Source of the DNA: Puniceibacterium sp. IMCC21224
GTDB lineage: Bacteria > Pseudomonadota > Alphaproteobacteria > Rhodobacterales > Rhodobacteraceae
Direction of reading: 5' to 3'
DNA length: 64,000 nt
Assembly: GCF_001038505.1 (NCBI RefSeq)
Contig: NZ_LDPY01000001.1
Location: forward strand, 3,162,001-3,226,000
Below are positions 50,830-59,320 of the stretch, piece by piece. The first letter of the stretch is position 1, and each line of letters begins with the position of its first letter. Position numbers and translations under genes: made by a program. The notes beneath the pieces were generated by a model that saw nothing but the letters and a program-made list of their open reading frames with translations, did not search any database and had not been told where the DNA came from.

Positions 50830-53322
50830 ATGACCCGCTTTGCAGCCCCCATCGCCGAACAGATCTGGGACATGAAGTACCGTCTGAAAGAAACCAACGG
50901 TACACCGATAGACGCCACAATCGAAGGCACCTGGCGGCGTATTGCTCGGTCTCTGGCCGAGGTCGAGGACGCGCCCGCGGTCTGGGAAGAGAAATTTTAC
51001 GCCGCGCTGGAGGATTTCAAATACCTCCCCGCCGGGCGAATCATCGCCGGTGCCGGCACCGGGCGGGCCGTGACGCTGTTCAACTGCTTTGTCATGGGCA
51101 CGGTCCCCGACAGTATGGGGGGCATTTTCGAAATGCTGCGCGAGGCGGCGCTGACCATGCAGCAGGGCGGCGGCATTGGCTATGATTTCAGCACGATCCG
51201 ACCCAAGGGTGCAGGGGTCAAGGGCGTGGCGGCGGATGCCTCGGGCCCGCTCAGCTTTATGGATGTGTGGGACGCGATGTGCCGCACCATCATGTCCGCC
51301 GGCAGCCGCCGCGGCGCGATGATGGCGACCATGCGTTGCGATCACCCCGATATCGAAGGCTTTATCGCTGCCAAGGCGGACTCGGCCCGCTTGCGCATGT
51401 TTAACCTGTCGGTGCTGATCACCGATCCCTTCATGGATGCGGTTAAGGCGAACGGCCCCTGGGATCTTGTGTTCGGCGGCACCGTCTACCAAACCGTTCA
51501 GGCCCGCGACCTATGGAACCGGATTATGAAGGCAACCTATGACTACGCCGAACCCGGCGTAATCTTTATCGACCGGATCAATCAGGCCAACAATCTGAGC
51601 TATGTCGAAACCATCGCCGCCACCAACCCCTGCGGCGAACAGCCCCTGCCCCCCTACGGCGCCTGTCTTTTGGGGTCGATCAACATGGCCCGTCTGGTTA
51701 CGGACCCGTTTGGCGATGCCGCCGGACTGGACGAGGCCGCGCTAAGCGAGCTGGTCGCCACCGCCGTGCGGATGATGGACAATGTCGTCGATGCGTCGAA
51801 GTTTCCGCTGCCGCAGCAGGCCGAAGAGGCCCGCAACAAACGTCGAATCGGTTTAGGGGTCACTGGGCTGGCCGACGCCCTGCTCATGGTCGGTCTGCGC
51901 TATGGCTCTGAAGAGGCGGCGCGTCAAACCGAGCAATGGCTGCATGCGATCGCCCGCGCCGCATATCTGGCGTCGGTGGATTTGGCAAAGGAGAAAGGCG
52001 CGTTTCCACTGTTTGACGCCGACGCCTATCTCTCAAGCGGAACCATGCGCGGCATGGATGACGGAGTGCGCGCGGCCATCCGCGAACATGGTATTCGCAA
52101 CGCCCTGCTCACGTCGATTGCGCCCACCGGGACGATCTCACTGTTTGCCGGCAACGTGTCTTCGGGGATCGAGCCGGTGTTTGCCTATGCCTACACCCGC
52201 AAGGTACTGCAAAAGGATGGCACAAGAACCGAAGAAGAGGTCGTCGACTACGCAGTGCAGATGTGGCGCGACCGGTTCGGCGACGCGCCCTTGCCCGACT
52301 ATTTCGTGAACGCCCAGACGCTTGCGCCCCTGGACCACGTGCGGATGCAGGCGGCGGCGCAGAAATGGGTGGATTCGTCAATTTCCAAAACGATCAACTG
52401 CCCCGAGGATATTTCCTTTGAAGATTTCAAAGAGGTTTATCTAGAGGCTTGGGATTCGGGATGTAAGGGCTGCACGACTTACCGGCCGAATGATGTGACC
52501 GGGTCAGTTCTGTCGGTGTCGGAGGAGAAGGTTCAAGGACGCGGAGACTTTGCTTCTCACATAAAAGCACTTTCCAGAACAAAGAACATGAGCTTGAGAA
52601 CAATTTCCACTGAGGCGGGGCTTGGCCAGAATTTTCTACAGCAAATGCTGAGGGATGGGAAATCCCCGTCGTTAGAAAACGCTGATAAAATCGCAAAGGT
52701 TCTGGGCATACCAGTGACTGAACTGATGCCTCAAACGAATGCACCCGAAGTCGTCACCACCTCCGATTCCGAACCACAGCAGCCTCATGGTGATGTGGTC
52801 TACATGACAGAACCGCTAGACCGCCCCCAGCAGCTTGAGGGCAACACCTACAAGCTCAAATGGCCCGACAGCGAACACGCGATCTATCTGACCATCAACG
52901 ACATCATTGTCGGCGGCCGCCGTCGCCCGTTCGAGGTGTTCATCAACTCCAAGAACATGGAGCATTTCGCCTGGACCGTGGCCCTGACCCGCATGATCTC
53001 GGCGGTGTTCCGACGCGGCGGCGACGTGACCTTTGTGGTCGAGGAACTGAAGGCCGTGTTTGACCCACGCGGCGGCGCCTGGGTCAAAGGTAAATACATC
53101 CCCTCTATCCTCGCCGCCATCGGCGGCGTGATCGAAGAACACCTGATTTTCACCGGTTTCCTCGAAGGCGAAGGCATGGGCCTGAAATCCGACCCCCAAG
53201 CCCAAGCCATCGGTCGCGACCAACCCCGAGGCAAAGCCTGCCCCTCCTGCGGCCAATTTGATCTACGCATGCTCGAGGGCTGCATGACCTGCGGGAGCTG
53301 CGGTCACTCAAAGTGTTCTTAG
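50830..53322 (+). CDS. nrdJ: Adenosylcobalamin-dependent ribonucleotide reductase with an inserted HTH domain
   Basis: An 830-aa class II ribonucleotide reductase. NPCGE at residues 266-270 carries catalytic Cys268 and Glu270; GGGIGYDFSTIRPKG and APTGTISLFAG are typical of the barrel. The C-terminus has a zinc ribbon (CPSCG...CMTCGSCGHSKC). It makes deoxyribonucleotides using B12. Compact relatives are about 750 aa; the surplus is explained by residues about 565-650, where an XRE-type helix-turn-helix domain (574-633) sits between the barrel and the C-terminal domain. No NrdR box was noticed upstream. Confidence 0.9.
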   Translation: MTRFAAPIAEQIWDMKYRLKETNGTPIDATIEGTWRRIARSLAEVEDAPAVWEEKFYAALEDFKYLPAGRIIAGAGTGRAVTLFNCFVMGTVPDSMGGIFEMLREAALTMQQGGGIGYDFSTIRPKGAGVKGVAADASGPLSFMDVWDAMCRTIMSAGSRRGAMMATMRCDHPDIEGFIAAKADSARLRMFNLSVLITDPFMDAVKANGPWDLVFGGTVYQTVQARDLWNRIMKATYDYAEPGVIFIDRINQANNLSYVETIAATNPCGEQPLPPYGACLLGSINMARLVTDPFGDAAGLDEAALSELVATAVRMMDNVVDASKFPLPQQAEEARNKRRIGLGVTGLADALLMVGLRYGSEEAARQTEQWLHAIARAAYLASVDLAKEKGAFPLFDADAYLSSGTMRGMDDGVRAAIREHGIRNALLTSIAPTGTISLFAGNVSSGIEPVFAYAYTRKVLQKDGTRTEEEVVDYAVQMWRDRFGDAPLPDYFVNAQTLAPLDHVRMQAAAQKWVDSSISKTINCPEDISFEDFKEVYLEAWDSGCKGCTTYRPNDVTGSVLSVSEEKVQGRGDFASHIKALSRTKNMSLRTISTEAGLGQNFLQQMLRDGKSPSLENADKIAKVLGIPVTELMPQTNAPEVVTTSDSEPQQPHGDVVYMTEPLDRPQQLEGNTYKLKWPDSEHAIYLTINDIIVGGRRRPFEVFINSKNMEHFAWTVALTRMISAVFRRGGDVTFVVEELKAVFDPRGGAWVKGKYIPSILAAIGGVIEEHLIFTGFLEGEGMGLKSDPQAQAIGRDQPRGKACPSCGQFDLRMLEGCMTCGSCGHSKCS
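52537..52740 (+). other. AT-richer segment encoding a Cro/CI-type HTH inside nrdJ
   Basis: Codons 570-637 encode FASHIKALSRTKNMSLRTIS, then TEAGLGQNFLQQMLRDGKSP, then SLENADKIAKVLGIPVTELM: four helices of a lambda-repressor-like DNA-binding domain, with the usual GKSP turn and the VLGIPVTEL end. Counting 52561-52740 by hand gives 81 G+C in 180 bases (45%), against 60% in 52741-52800 and 67% in 52321-52380. The reading frame is kept on both sides. Confidence 0.75.
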
Positions 53323-53446
53323 CGAATTACTAAGTTCAGTTGTAGGCAGTCCAAGGAGAAGCGTGCGCAGAGAAAACTTAAAAGCGTGCGCAAAACCTTG
53401 GAGGTGCTTGGATTTCTACGCTGCCTCAGTCACAAGTCGCTGAAAT

Positions 53447-53486
53447 AAAAGGGAAAAGAATCGCCACCTTCGTTCCTTTCCCTTTT
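53447..53486 (+). terminator. Candidate terminator downstream of nrdJ
   Basis: AAAAGGGAAA (53447-53456) pairs with TTTCCCTTTT (53477-53486), with an extendable inner stem and a following T. It lies about 125 bp after the nrdJ stop. The rest of 53323-53614 holds a direct repeat AAGCGTGCGCA twice about 23 bp apart (53359 and 53382) and no gene that I can support. Confidence 0.5.
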
Positions 53487-53614
53487 TCAGATGCAGCAAA
53501 GAGCGCTTAAAGGTCCGTCGGTATGTCTGAGCGCAGTTAGACACTCCCACACTCTTCCCCATCGGGAGAGAGGGCGTTGACCGATCGGGCCCTCGATTTG
53601 GCGGACAGCTTTTT

Positions 53615-53851
53615 TCAGCTTATGACACAGTGAAGGGACATCGTGCGCGGCGTGAAATACCGTTCGTGGAAATACGCGGCATCCTCATCGGTGATGTAGT
53701 ACTGCAGGCAGTGAAACCAGAAGCGAGCGCATGATCCTCGAATAACGGTCCTGCTCGGCATCACACTTCGCAATTCAGCTGTACTGCCGAACCGGGAATG
53801 GTTCGCTACGAAACTGAAAACAAATAGGGCGGAGCATTCGGCCCCGTTCAC
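53615..53851 (-). pseudogene. Decayed C-terminal fragment of a TniQ-like paralogue
   Basis: A 78-codon open frame whose end, YYITDEDAAYFHERYFTPRTM, resembles RYFTEADSVQFHEKFYTFRT near the C-terminus of the adjacent 609-aa TniQ-type protein. The N-terminal half is not recognisable. It lies directly downstream of that gene on the same strand, as expected of a decayed tandem copy or a neighbouring relative. The stretch from 53323 to 53873 has no other gene. Confidence 0.5.
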
Positions 53852-53873
53852 CTGTTGGAGTTCACCCGCGGTA

Positions 53874-55703
53874 TTAACCTACTGCTGAGTCCACTTCTGC
53901 CCGGAGAAACACTTTTCCATAGTCAATCTCGTCAGGGCTGAACGGCTCAATGCCAGCGGCCGCGAGAGCGCCTGACATGTTTTGCCAAGATCTACGATGC
54001 GCTTTCGCCATTGTCCGGAATGTGTAGAATTTCTCGTGGAACTGAACTGAGTCCGCCTCGGTGAAATACCGTTGCATGGCGCGGGTGCGAGGGTTTTGAA
54101 TTGTGGTCGCCGTCGTGTGACCATTTGATACTAGTCTGTTCAGGAACGCGGGCTGCCCGATGCCCACGGTCTTGGCAAACAGTTCCAAAGACATGGCGGG
54201 CGGCCCATCGTCCGAGAAAGTCGCTGATACTTCGTCGTGATATACGTAGACAGCCTTGTACCCATCGAAGTCGGAGTGATTGCCGACCCGTCGGATCCGG
54301 CCTGCCTGGATTGCCCTGACGATATCGCCGGGTCGGATCTTCAATCGCGCCGCAGATTTCGAGATGTGTGCCCATCTGTGCTGGGCCTGCCGGAGAGGCT
54401 CGGCTCCGGCAAGCAGGCTGTCGATGAAGGCCTGCCCTTCCCGAGGATCCCAGATGTTCTTTGTAGTGGCGTCCGTCAACTTCGGAGCGAGGACACCATC
54501 CTCCGCCAGCCGGTCGAACTGGGATCGTGACATGCCGAGACCTTCGGCAAAGGATTTTGCCGGCAGCAGGGTCGTCAGTGAATCGAGCAGGGGCGCGGCC
54601 GCGGCCGCGTCGAACACGGCCCATGCGTCGGGACGGTCGTCGTTCAGGATACCAGCGCTCTCGAGCATCTTCCGCATACGGCGTGGATCGATCCCGGTCT
54701 CCCGGGCGGCGGAGCGCACCGAATGCAACCGTCGCCGCTCCACCGGTTCCCCGAGCAGATCATCTCCGGCATTAAGGGGCCAGGTTTCAAGCAGGTGATC
54801 CCGCAGGATGGCCCGGAAGGGAGCATATGCAGGAACATCGGCGTAATCACGGGACAACCGATCGTACAGAACCGGATAGATTGCCTTGGGTCCCTGATGG
54901 GGATCTCCGGGCAGGTCCTGTAGGCGCTGCAGGGCGGTCGTGATGGACTTTGGACCATGCCGGGCGACTTCATAGCCCATTTGCAGAAGCGCCCAGCGAT
55001 CCTCTGGATCGACGTCGGATGGTGCTGTGGTCTCGTGGCGCATGCGGGCGCTGCCCAACAGAAAACAGAATGTGGAAGCTGCGTGCAGAGGATGCATATC
55101 CAGCCAGCCGTTTCCTGGCCCATCAACAAGCCTTGCTTCCAGCCATTCGTCGAAGTCCGTCAGTTCACGGATCTCACGGTCAAAGTCACCGGCAACGATG
55201 GCAGGCGCGATAGACCGGAATTGCGCCACGGTGTCATATCGCGCGAAGGGCTGGGTCTCTCGCCACAGCGGGACCAGCGGGTGCTCATGGGACAGGCAGA
55301 TGGTCACGTCCGGGACGAGACAGTGTCCGCGAATTGCCATAGAATGCTCCGGTGGACGTTTCGACCCAAATGCATCCTGTCTCAGGCAGATGGGACATCC
55401 CCGGATTTCGGGTTTGCGGATGGTTTTTGCCGGAAAGATTTCGCCGCAAAGCTCGTGGCGACGACCTTCAAGTTTCGTTCCAGACCAGCGTTCCAGGCAC
55501 TCGTGATCAGCCCCGCCCAACAAGGCCAGTATCTTGATCGTATCCTGTTCACCGTCCATAACGCGCTGGAAAGAGACCCCCAGTTCAATGCCAAAGTCCC
55601 GTGCGTTGACCCCGTTTGCGGCCGCCAGCCGTGACATGTAGGAGAGCGCGGTTTCCCGCGGGACGGGCTCCGTCTTGAGAGGGAGGGGCGCGATATCGGT
55701 CAT
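53874..55703 (-). CDS. TniQ-family protein
   Basis: A 609-aa protein. The N-terminus PLKTEPVPRETALSYMSRLA is the TniQ start; the zinc-binding part has CPICLRQD (about residue 102) and ICLSHEHPLVPLW. The C-terminal 250 residues contain several helix-turn-helix-like units (GIDPRRMRKMLESAGI, GMSRSQFDRLAEDGVL, GIGQPAFLNRLVSNG), which would suit site-specific DNA binding. TniQ/TnsD proteins choose targets for Tn7- and Tn5053-like transposons, but no TniA, TniB or resolvase is near, so this is a lone protein. Weak ribosome-binding site. Confidence 0.8.
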   Translation of the reverse strand: MTDIAPLPLKTEPVPRETALSYMSRLAAANGVNARDFGIELGVSFQRVMDGEQDTIKILALLGGADHECLERWSGTKLEGRRHELCGEIFPAKTIRKPEIRGCPICLRQDAFGSKRPPEHSMAIRGHCLVPDVTICLSHEHPLVPLWRETQPFARYDTVAQFRSIAPAIVAGDFDREIRELTDFDEWLEARLVDGPGNGWLDMHPLHAASTFCFLLGSARMRHETTAPSDVDPEDRWALLQMGYEVARHGPKSITTALQRLQDLPGDPHQGPKAIYPVLYDRLSRDYADVPAYAPFRAILRDHLLETWPLNAGDDLLGEPVERRRLHSVRSAARETGIDPRRMRKMLESAGILNDDRPDAWAVFDAAAAAPLLDSLTTLLPAKSFAEGLGMSRSQFDRLAEDGVLAPKLTDATTKNIWDPREGQAFIDSLLAGAEPLRQAQHRWAHISKSAARLKIRPGDIVRAIQAGRIRRVGNHSDFDGYKAVYVYHDEVSATFSDDGPPAMSLELFAKTVGIGQPAFLNRLVSNGHTTATTIQNPRTRAMQRYFTEADSVQFHEKFYTFRTMAKAHRRSWQNMSGALAAAGIEPFSPDEIDYGKVFLRAEVDSAVG

Positions 55704-56114
55704 GAACTGCTCTTGTTGCTCGCTTCATGACCCAGCTATGCCACGTTTCGGCAAGCGCAAGCCAACACCGTGTTTTTCTGGCAGCCTTTCAGACCAAGCC
55801 GGATACACAGCGACAATTCTCAATCAAAATTCGAATACGCAGTCAGGCATAGCCCACCTAGACCATACAGCAGGATCTGAGCGTTCCATTTACGCAATGG
55901 CGGGAAAGGGCGCGCATCGAAAGAAGGGCAGGATAGCCGACCTTGCATAGCTGCTAAGCGCGATCGCCCGTCGGGACGCAACCGGCCTGGATCCGCTCTC
56001 GGTCATGGTCGTCATCGCTGCCATGCAGCCAGCGCGTTACTTAAACCGCACGCCGAAATTGACTGACTTTGCCTTGGGCACCGCTGGTCCGGCTTTGCGC
56101 CTGGCAACGGTAAA
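55704..56114. other. Gene-free stretch between the TniQ and yaeQ genes
   Basis: No gene that I can support. On the + strand an open frame without a good start reads LLSAIARRDATGLDPLSVMV and continues into the yaeQ 3' end; it may be a fragment of an old gene. The 5' part (55704-55950) is also open on + but has no recognisable pattern. Confidence 0.4.
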
Positions 56115-56660
56115 CTATGCTGCGCCCTTCCATATGTCGGGCGTGACATAGACGAAACTCTCATCGACGCCGACCATGACATCCCCGTCCTGAATATTGA
56201 TTTGGAGCTTCATCGAGCGGCTGGCCAGTTCTGCCAGTGCGGACGTCTCCGTTTCAGGGAAATTGATCACCTCGAGGTTGTCGAAACGGGTCGTGCCGTT
56301 CCTGACCTTGTCCCACCACATTTCGGCATTCCTGCCGCCATAAGGATAGACAATGACCTTCCCGGCTTTGTTGCAGGACTGATGTAAGACCTTCTCGCTC
56401 GGAAGCCTCAGCGCCACCCACAGATCGATCTCCCCGCTCAGGCTCTTTTGCCAGATGTCCGGCTCGTCGTCCGTCGACAATCCCTTGGTCATTTCCAGAT
56501 GGTCGCGGGCATTCAGGGCAAAAGCGAGGATGCGCACCATCAGTCGCTCATCTGTTTCCGAGGGGTGTTTTGCAACGGTCAGTTTATGGGTCTCGTAGTA
56601 GTGGCGATCCATGTCGGAGACCGACAGCTCAACCTTATAGATGGTGGCATTCTGCGCCAT
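56115..56660 (-). CDS. yaeQ: YaeQ family protein
   Basis: A 181-aa protein, the family length. It begins MAQNATIYKVELSVSDMDRH and contains HPSETDERLMVRILAFALNA and GEIDLWVALRLPSEKVLHQS, which fits the PD-(D/E)xK-like fold of YaeQ. The biochemical role of YaeQ is not established; enterobacterial YaeQ was once proposed to affect RfaH-like functions. Start 56660 matches the family; the frame is open 69 codons more without family similarity. Confidence 0.9.
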   Translation of the reverse strand: MAQNATIYKVELSVSDMDRHYYETHKLTVAKHPSETDERLMVRILAFALNARDHLEMTKGLSTDDEPDIWQKSLSGEIDLWVALRLPSEKVLHQSCNKAGKVIVYPYGGRNAEMWWDKVRNGTTRFDNLEVINFPETETSALAELASRSMKLQINIQDGDVMVGVDESFVYVTPDIWKGAA

Positions 56661-57083
56661 GATCTTTCCCGAATCTTTGAGGATCGGGATGCCTACCTTG
56701 TCCGGCAGTCCTTGGAAAGCAGACAATGCTTCCCCCGAAAGACCGGCCAAGACGCTTGACGTCCGGGTGGAGGGCATCACGGCTGGCAAGGCCGCTCTGC
56801 GTTCTGCAACACGCCGTCGTGACCGCCTTGGCAGGGGGCGAATCGAGCCTGACAAGATGCGTCCCATTTCGAACAGTACGTCATGACTACTCTACCCAAC
56901 AACTTCGACGTACCCGGCCCAGCCGCCATGGAGAACAGGCGCAGACGCCACCTTGCCGCTATCCGGAAGTAGCCGTTTGTTTTAATCGAGCTGTGAAGAG
57001 ATTGGCCGCCTGTGCAGCGCGCAAAAGCCTTTGAAGGCATTGTTGAGACGTCTACTGTCGCCGACATGAGGAAACGGGATCAC
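56661..57083. other. Spacer between yaeQ and the rhomboid gene
   Basis: No gene that I can support. 56661-56867 is open in frame with yaeQ on the minus strand (SRRRVAERRAALPAVMPSTR and so on) but lacks any known pattern. The rest should hold the promoters of the two divergent genes; no convincing -35/-10 pair was found by eye. Confidence 0.4.
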
Positions 57084-57665
57084 ATGCGCGCATTCTTTCG
57101 GCGCGCCACGGCGCTTGCAGCCTTTGTTGCACTGCTCTGGGCGGTCCAGGTCGTAAACTGGATCATCGGCTACGGCTTCAACCCGGCCTTCGGCCTGATC
57201 CCCCGGCACGTCAGCGGATTGGATGGCGTCATCGCAATGCCCCTTCTGCACGGAAGCTTCACGCACCTGATGGCCAATACGCCGCCGCTATTGGTGATGG
57301 GTGGGCTGCTGGTGGCCACTGCCACGCGGGCCTTGCTGGCCGTGAACGCCGTGGTGATCGGCCTCGGCGGCGGTCTCGTCTGGCTGTTCGGAAGCTCCGC
57401 CATCCATATCGGCGCGTCAGGTCTGGTCTTCGGCTGGTTCGGCTTCCTCGTGGCGCGCGGCCTGGTGGATCGCTCGCCGGTCACGCTGGCCGCGGCGCTA
57501 CTGGTTGGTGCCCTGTACGGCTCCATTCTCTGGGGCGCTCTGCCGGGCCAACCTGGCGTCTCATGGGAGGCCCACCTGTTCGGTGCCATCGCGGGCGCTG
57601 CGGCTGCATTCCTTTTACGAACACACGTCCATGCTCCGCGCCTCGGCGCCGTCAATCAGGAATGA
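57084..57665 (+). CDS. Rhomboid-family intramembrane serine protease
   Basis: A 193-aa protein with six hydrophobic segments. The catalytic motif GASG has Ser112 ([14 protein letters not shown]) and the partner His is 164 ([12 protein letters not shown]). HxxxN at 61-65 (HLMAN) forms the oxyanion site. Rhomboids cut transmembrane helices; the substrate is unknown. ATG at 57084 has AGGAA nine bases upstream; an ATG at 57066 is the alternative. Single-gene unit divergent from yaeQ. Confidence 0.88.
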   Translation: MRAFFRRATALAAFVALLWAVQVVNWIIGYGFNPAFGLIPRHVSGLDGVIAMPLLHGSFTHLMANTPPLLVMGGLLVATATRALLAVNAVVIGLGGGLVWLFGSSAIHIGASGLVFGWFGFLVARGLVDRSPVTLAAALLVGALYGSILWGALPGQPGVSWEAHLFGAIAGAAAAFLLRTHVHAPRLGAVNQE

Positions 57666-57820
57666 AGCAGCACACTTTCGGCCCAGAGCCGACCTTTAGC
57701 ATTGCATCGCGATGCTGCGTTGCGGCACGCCGAAGCGGATGTTTACACGGTTGCCAACACCAACTGCACGAACCAAGATATCGTCGATAGAAAACTAATG
57801 ATTGAGACTGGTGAATCATA

Positions 57821-58837
57821 GTGACCGAATTCCTGACAGAGCAAGATCTCCGCGATCGCATCCGCAAGGTGATGGCTGGAAGCCGCCCCAGAATGTGCGT
57901 TGCCTTCCTCGGCCCAGATTGGGTCGAGGAAGTTTTTGAAGGGAAGTTGCCGAAAGATGCCCAAGTGATCTGCGATCTGCGGATGGGTTTCACCGTCCGC
58001 GCAGCGCTACAGGCAGGGGGTGCGCCGAATAATGAACGCCTTCGCTACCTCCCAGATACTGAGATGCATGCAAAGGTCTACCTATCAGATGACGGTGCCG
58101 TAGTCTGCTCGGCGAACGCGACGAACGCGGCGCTTTCGGGCAGGTGCAGGATCGAGGACGGCATCTGGGTGAAGGCTGGCGGCGCAACGCATAAGAAAAT
58201 CTGTAAACAATTCGAGGAGCGCTATGAAGCAGCCGAGCAAGTCAACAATTCGGCCCTTGATCGAGCCCCGGTATGTTTTGGCCGACCAAACTTGGCTGAG
58301 GGCCTTACACTCGTAGAAGCCCTTCGGAGTGACCCGATTGCGTTTCAGAGCGTTTACTTTGTTTGCTCCACCGATGTCGTGGTCCCGGAAATCCGCACCG
58401 CGGCAAACAGACGTCTTGATGAGGAGGACGGCCAGTCGGATCCGCAATGGGAAGTCGGTCGTCCCGGTTCACGTGATTACTTTTCGAACTGGAATATCGC
58501 ACCAACCGACTGGCCTGCGCTGTTCTTCTCCGTCCATCGTGGTCCGCAAGGCGGTTTTTACTTGAGCAAGCATGACAGTCCCAGATTCTTCAAGGACGTC
58601 CAAGCAATAGGCAGGAGCGATCGGGAGGACGTCTTCGTTTCGCGCAAGCTCGATTGGCGCGCCGCCGGCCCCGCGTTCGGCGGCCTACCACAGCTCGCAG
58701 GCCACGGAAAATGTCGAGACGAATTGCGGGCGATGTTCCTGACGGAGGATTCGTTCGAGCCCTTTGAAGGTGAAATTCTGACGGGCCCTGAATTTGCGGA
58801 TCGTCTGTTCCAAACCCGGATAAGAACGTCCGGTTAA
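57821..58837 (+). CDS. Single-HKD phospholipase D-like protein
   Basis: A 338-aa protein with a GTG start. The N-terminal half has one HKD motif, HAKVYLSD (His83, Lys85, Asp90), then CSANAT with Ser97 and Asn99, typical of PLD-fold nucleases such as BfiI or Nuc that act as dimers. The C-terminal half (about 150-338; VYFVCSTDVVVPEIRTAANR, KHDSPRFFKDVQAIGR) is unknown. Stand-alone PLD-type nucleases occur in restriction and defence loci, but no partner gene is seen. No good ribosome-binding site. Confidence 0.65.
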   Translation: MTEFLTEQDLRDRIRKVMAGSRPRMCVAFLGPDWVEEVFEGKLPKDAQVICDLRMGFTVRAALQAGGAPNNERLRYLPDTEMHAKVYLSDDGAVVCSANATNAALSGRCRIEDGIWVKAGGATHKKICKQFEERYEAAEQVNNSALDRAPVCFGRPNLAEGLTLVEALRSDPIAFQSVYFVCSTDVVVPEIRTAANRRLDEEDGQSDPQWEVGRPGSRDYFSNWNIAPTDWPALFFSVHRGPQGGFYLSKHDSPRFFKDVQAIGRSDREDVFVSRKLDWRAAGPAFGGLPQLAGHGKCRDELRAMFLTEDSFEPFEGEILTGPEFADRLFQTRIRTSG

Positions 58838-58945
58838 CCTCATCGGCTCAGCCGCTTCTGTGTCTGACGTCAGCGCTTTTGGGACAGATTTGAGGATTTG
58901 AACAACGGAGGATTTCTGGTTCATCGTAGCTTTCAAGGAGCGAAG

Positions 58946-59320
58946 ATGAACAAGACATCCGGAACGTCGAAGGACGCAGCTGACAAGCTGGTCAAGAACA
59001 TCCGCCGCAAGACGCGGCAGACCTATTCTGCAGAGGAGAAGATCCGCATCGTCTTAGCTGGCCTGCGCGGTGAGGAAAGCATTTCGGTGCTATGTCGGCG
59101 GGAGGGTATCGCCGAGAGCCTGTATTACAGCTGGTCGAAGGAGTTCCTGGAGGCTGGCAAGCGTCGCTTGTCTGGCGATACGGCGCGCCAAGCCACGTCG
59201 CCGGAGGTGAAGGAGCTTCGCTCTGAGTCTTTGGCCCTGAAGGAATGCGTGGCCGATCTCACCCTGGAAAACCGTCTGCTCAAAAAAAGTATGACAGGGG
59301 CTGGGGAGGTGGAGGAATGA
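58946..59320 (+). CDS. IS3-family transposase OrfA
   Basis: A 124-aa DNA-binding subunit. An N-terminal helix-turn-helix region (TYSAEEKIRIVLAGLRGEES, ISVLCRREGIAESLYYSWSK) is followed by a leucine-zipper-like helix (LRSESLALKECVADLTLENR LLKK). AAGGAG precedes the ATG at ideal spacing. The stop overlaps the orfB start (ATGA). An A7 run at 59282-59288 near the end, with the -1 frame open into orfB, would permit frameshifting to a fused OrfAB. Confidence 0.9.
   Translation: MNKTSGTSKDAADKLVKNIRRKTRQTYSAEEKIRIVLAGLRGEESISVLCRREGIAESLYYSWSKEFLEAGKRRLSGDTARQATSPEVKELRSESLALKECVADLTLENRLLKKSMTGAGEVEE

Noticed and set aside
59282..59289. Programmed -1 frameshift site (A7G) in the IS3 element
   Set aside because: The A run exists and the -1 frame is open, but the canonical heptamer is not in the right phase with orfA, so I mention it only as possible; ATGA coupling can explain orfB translation.
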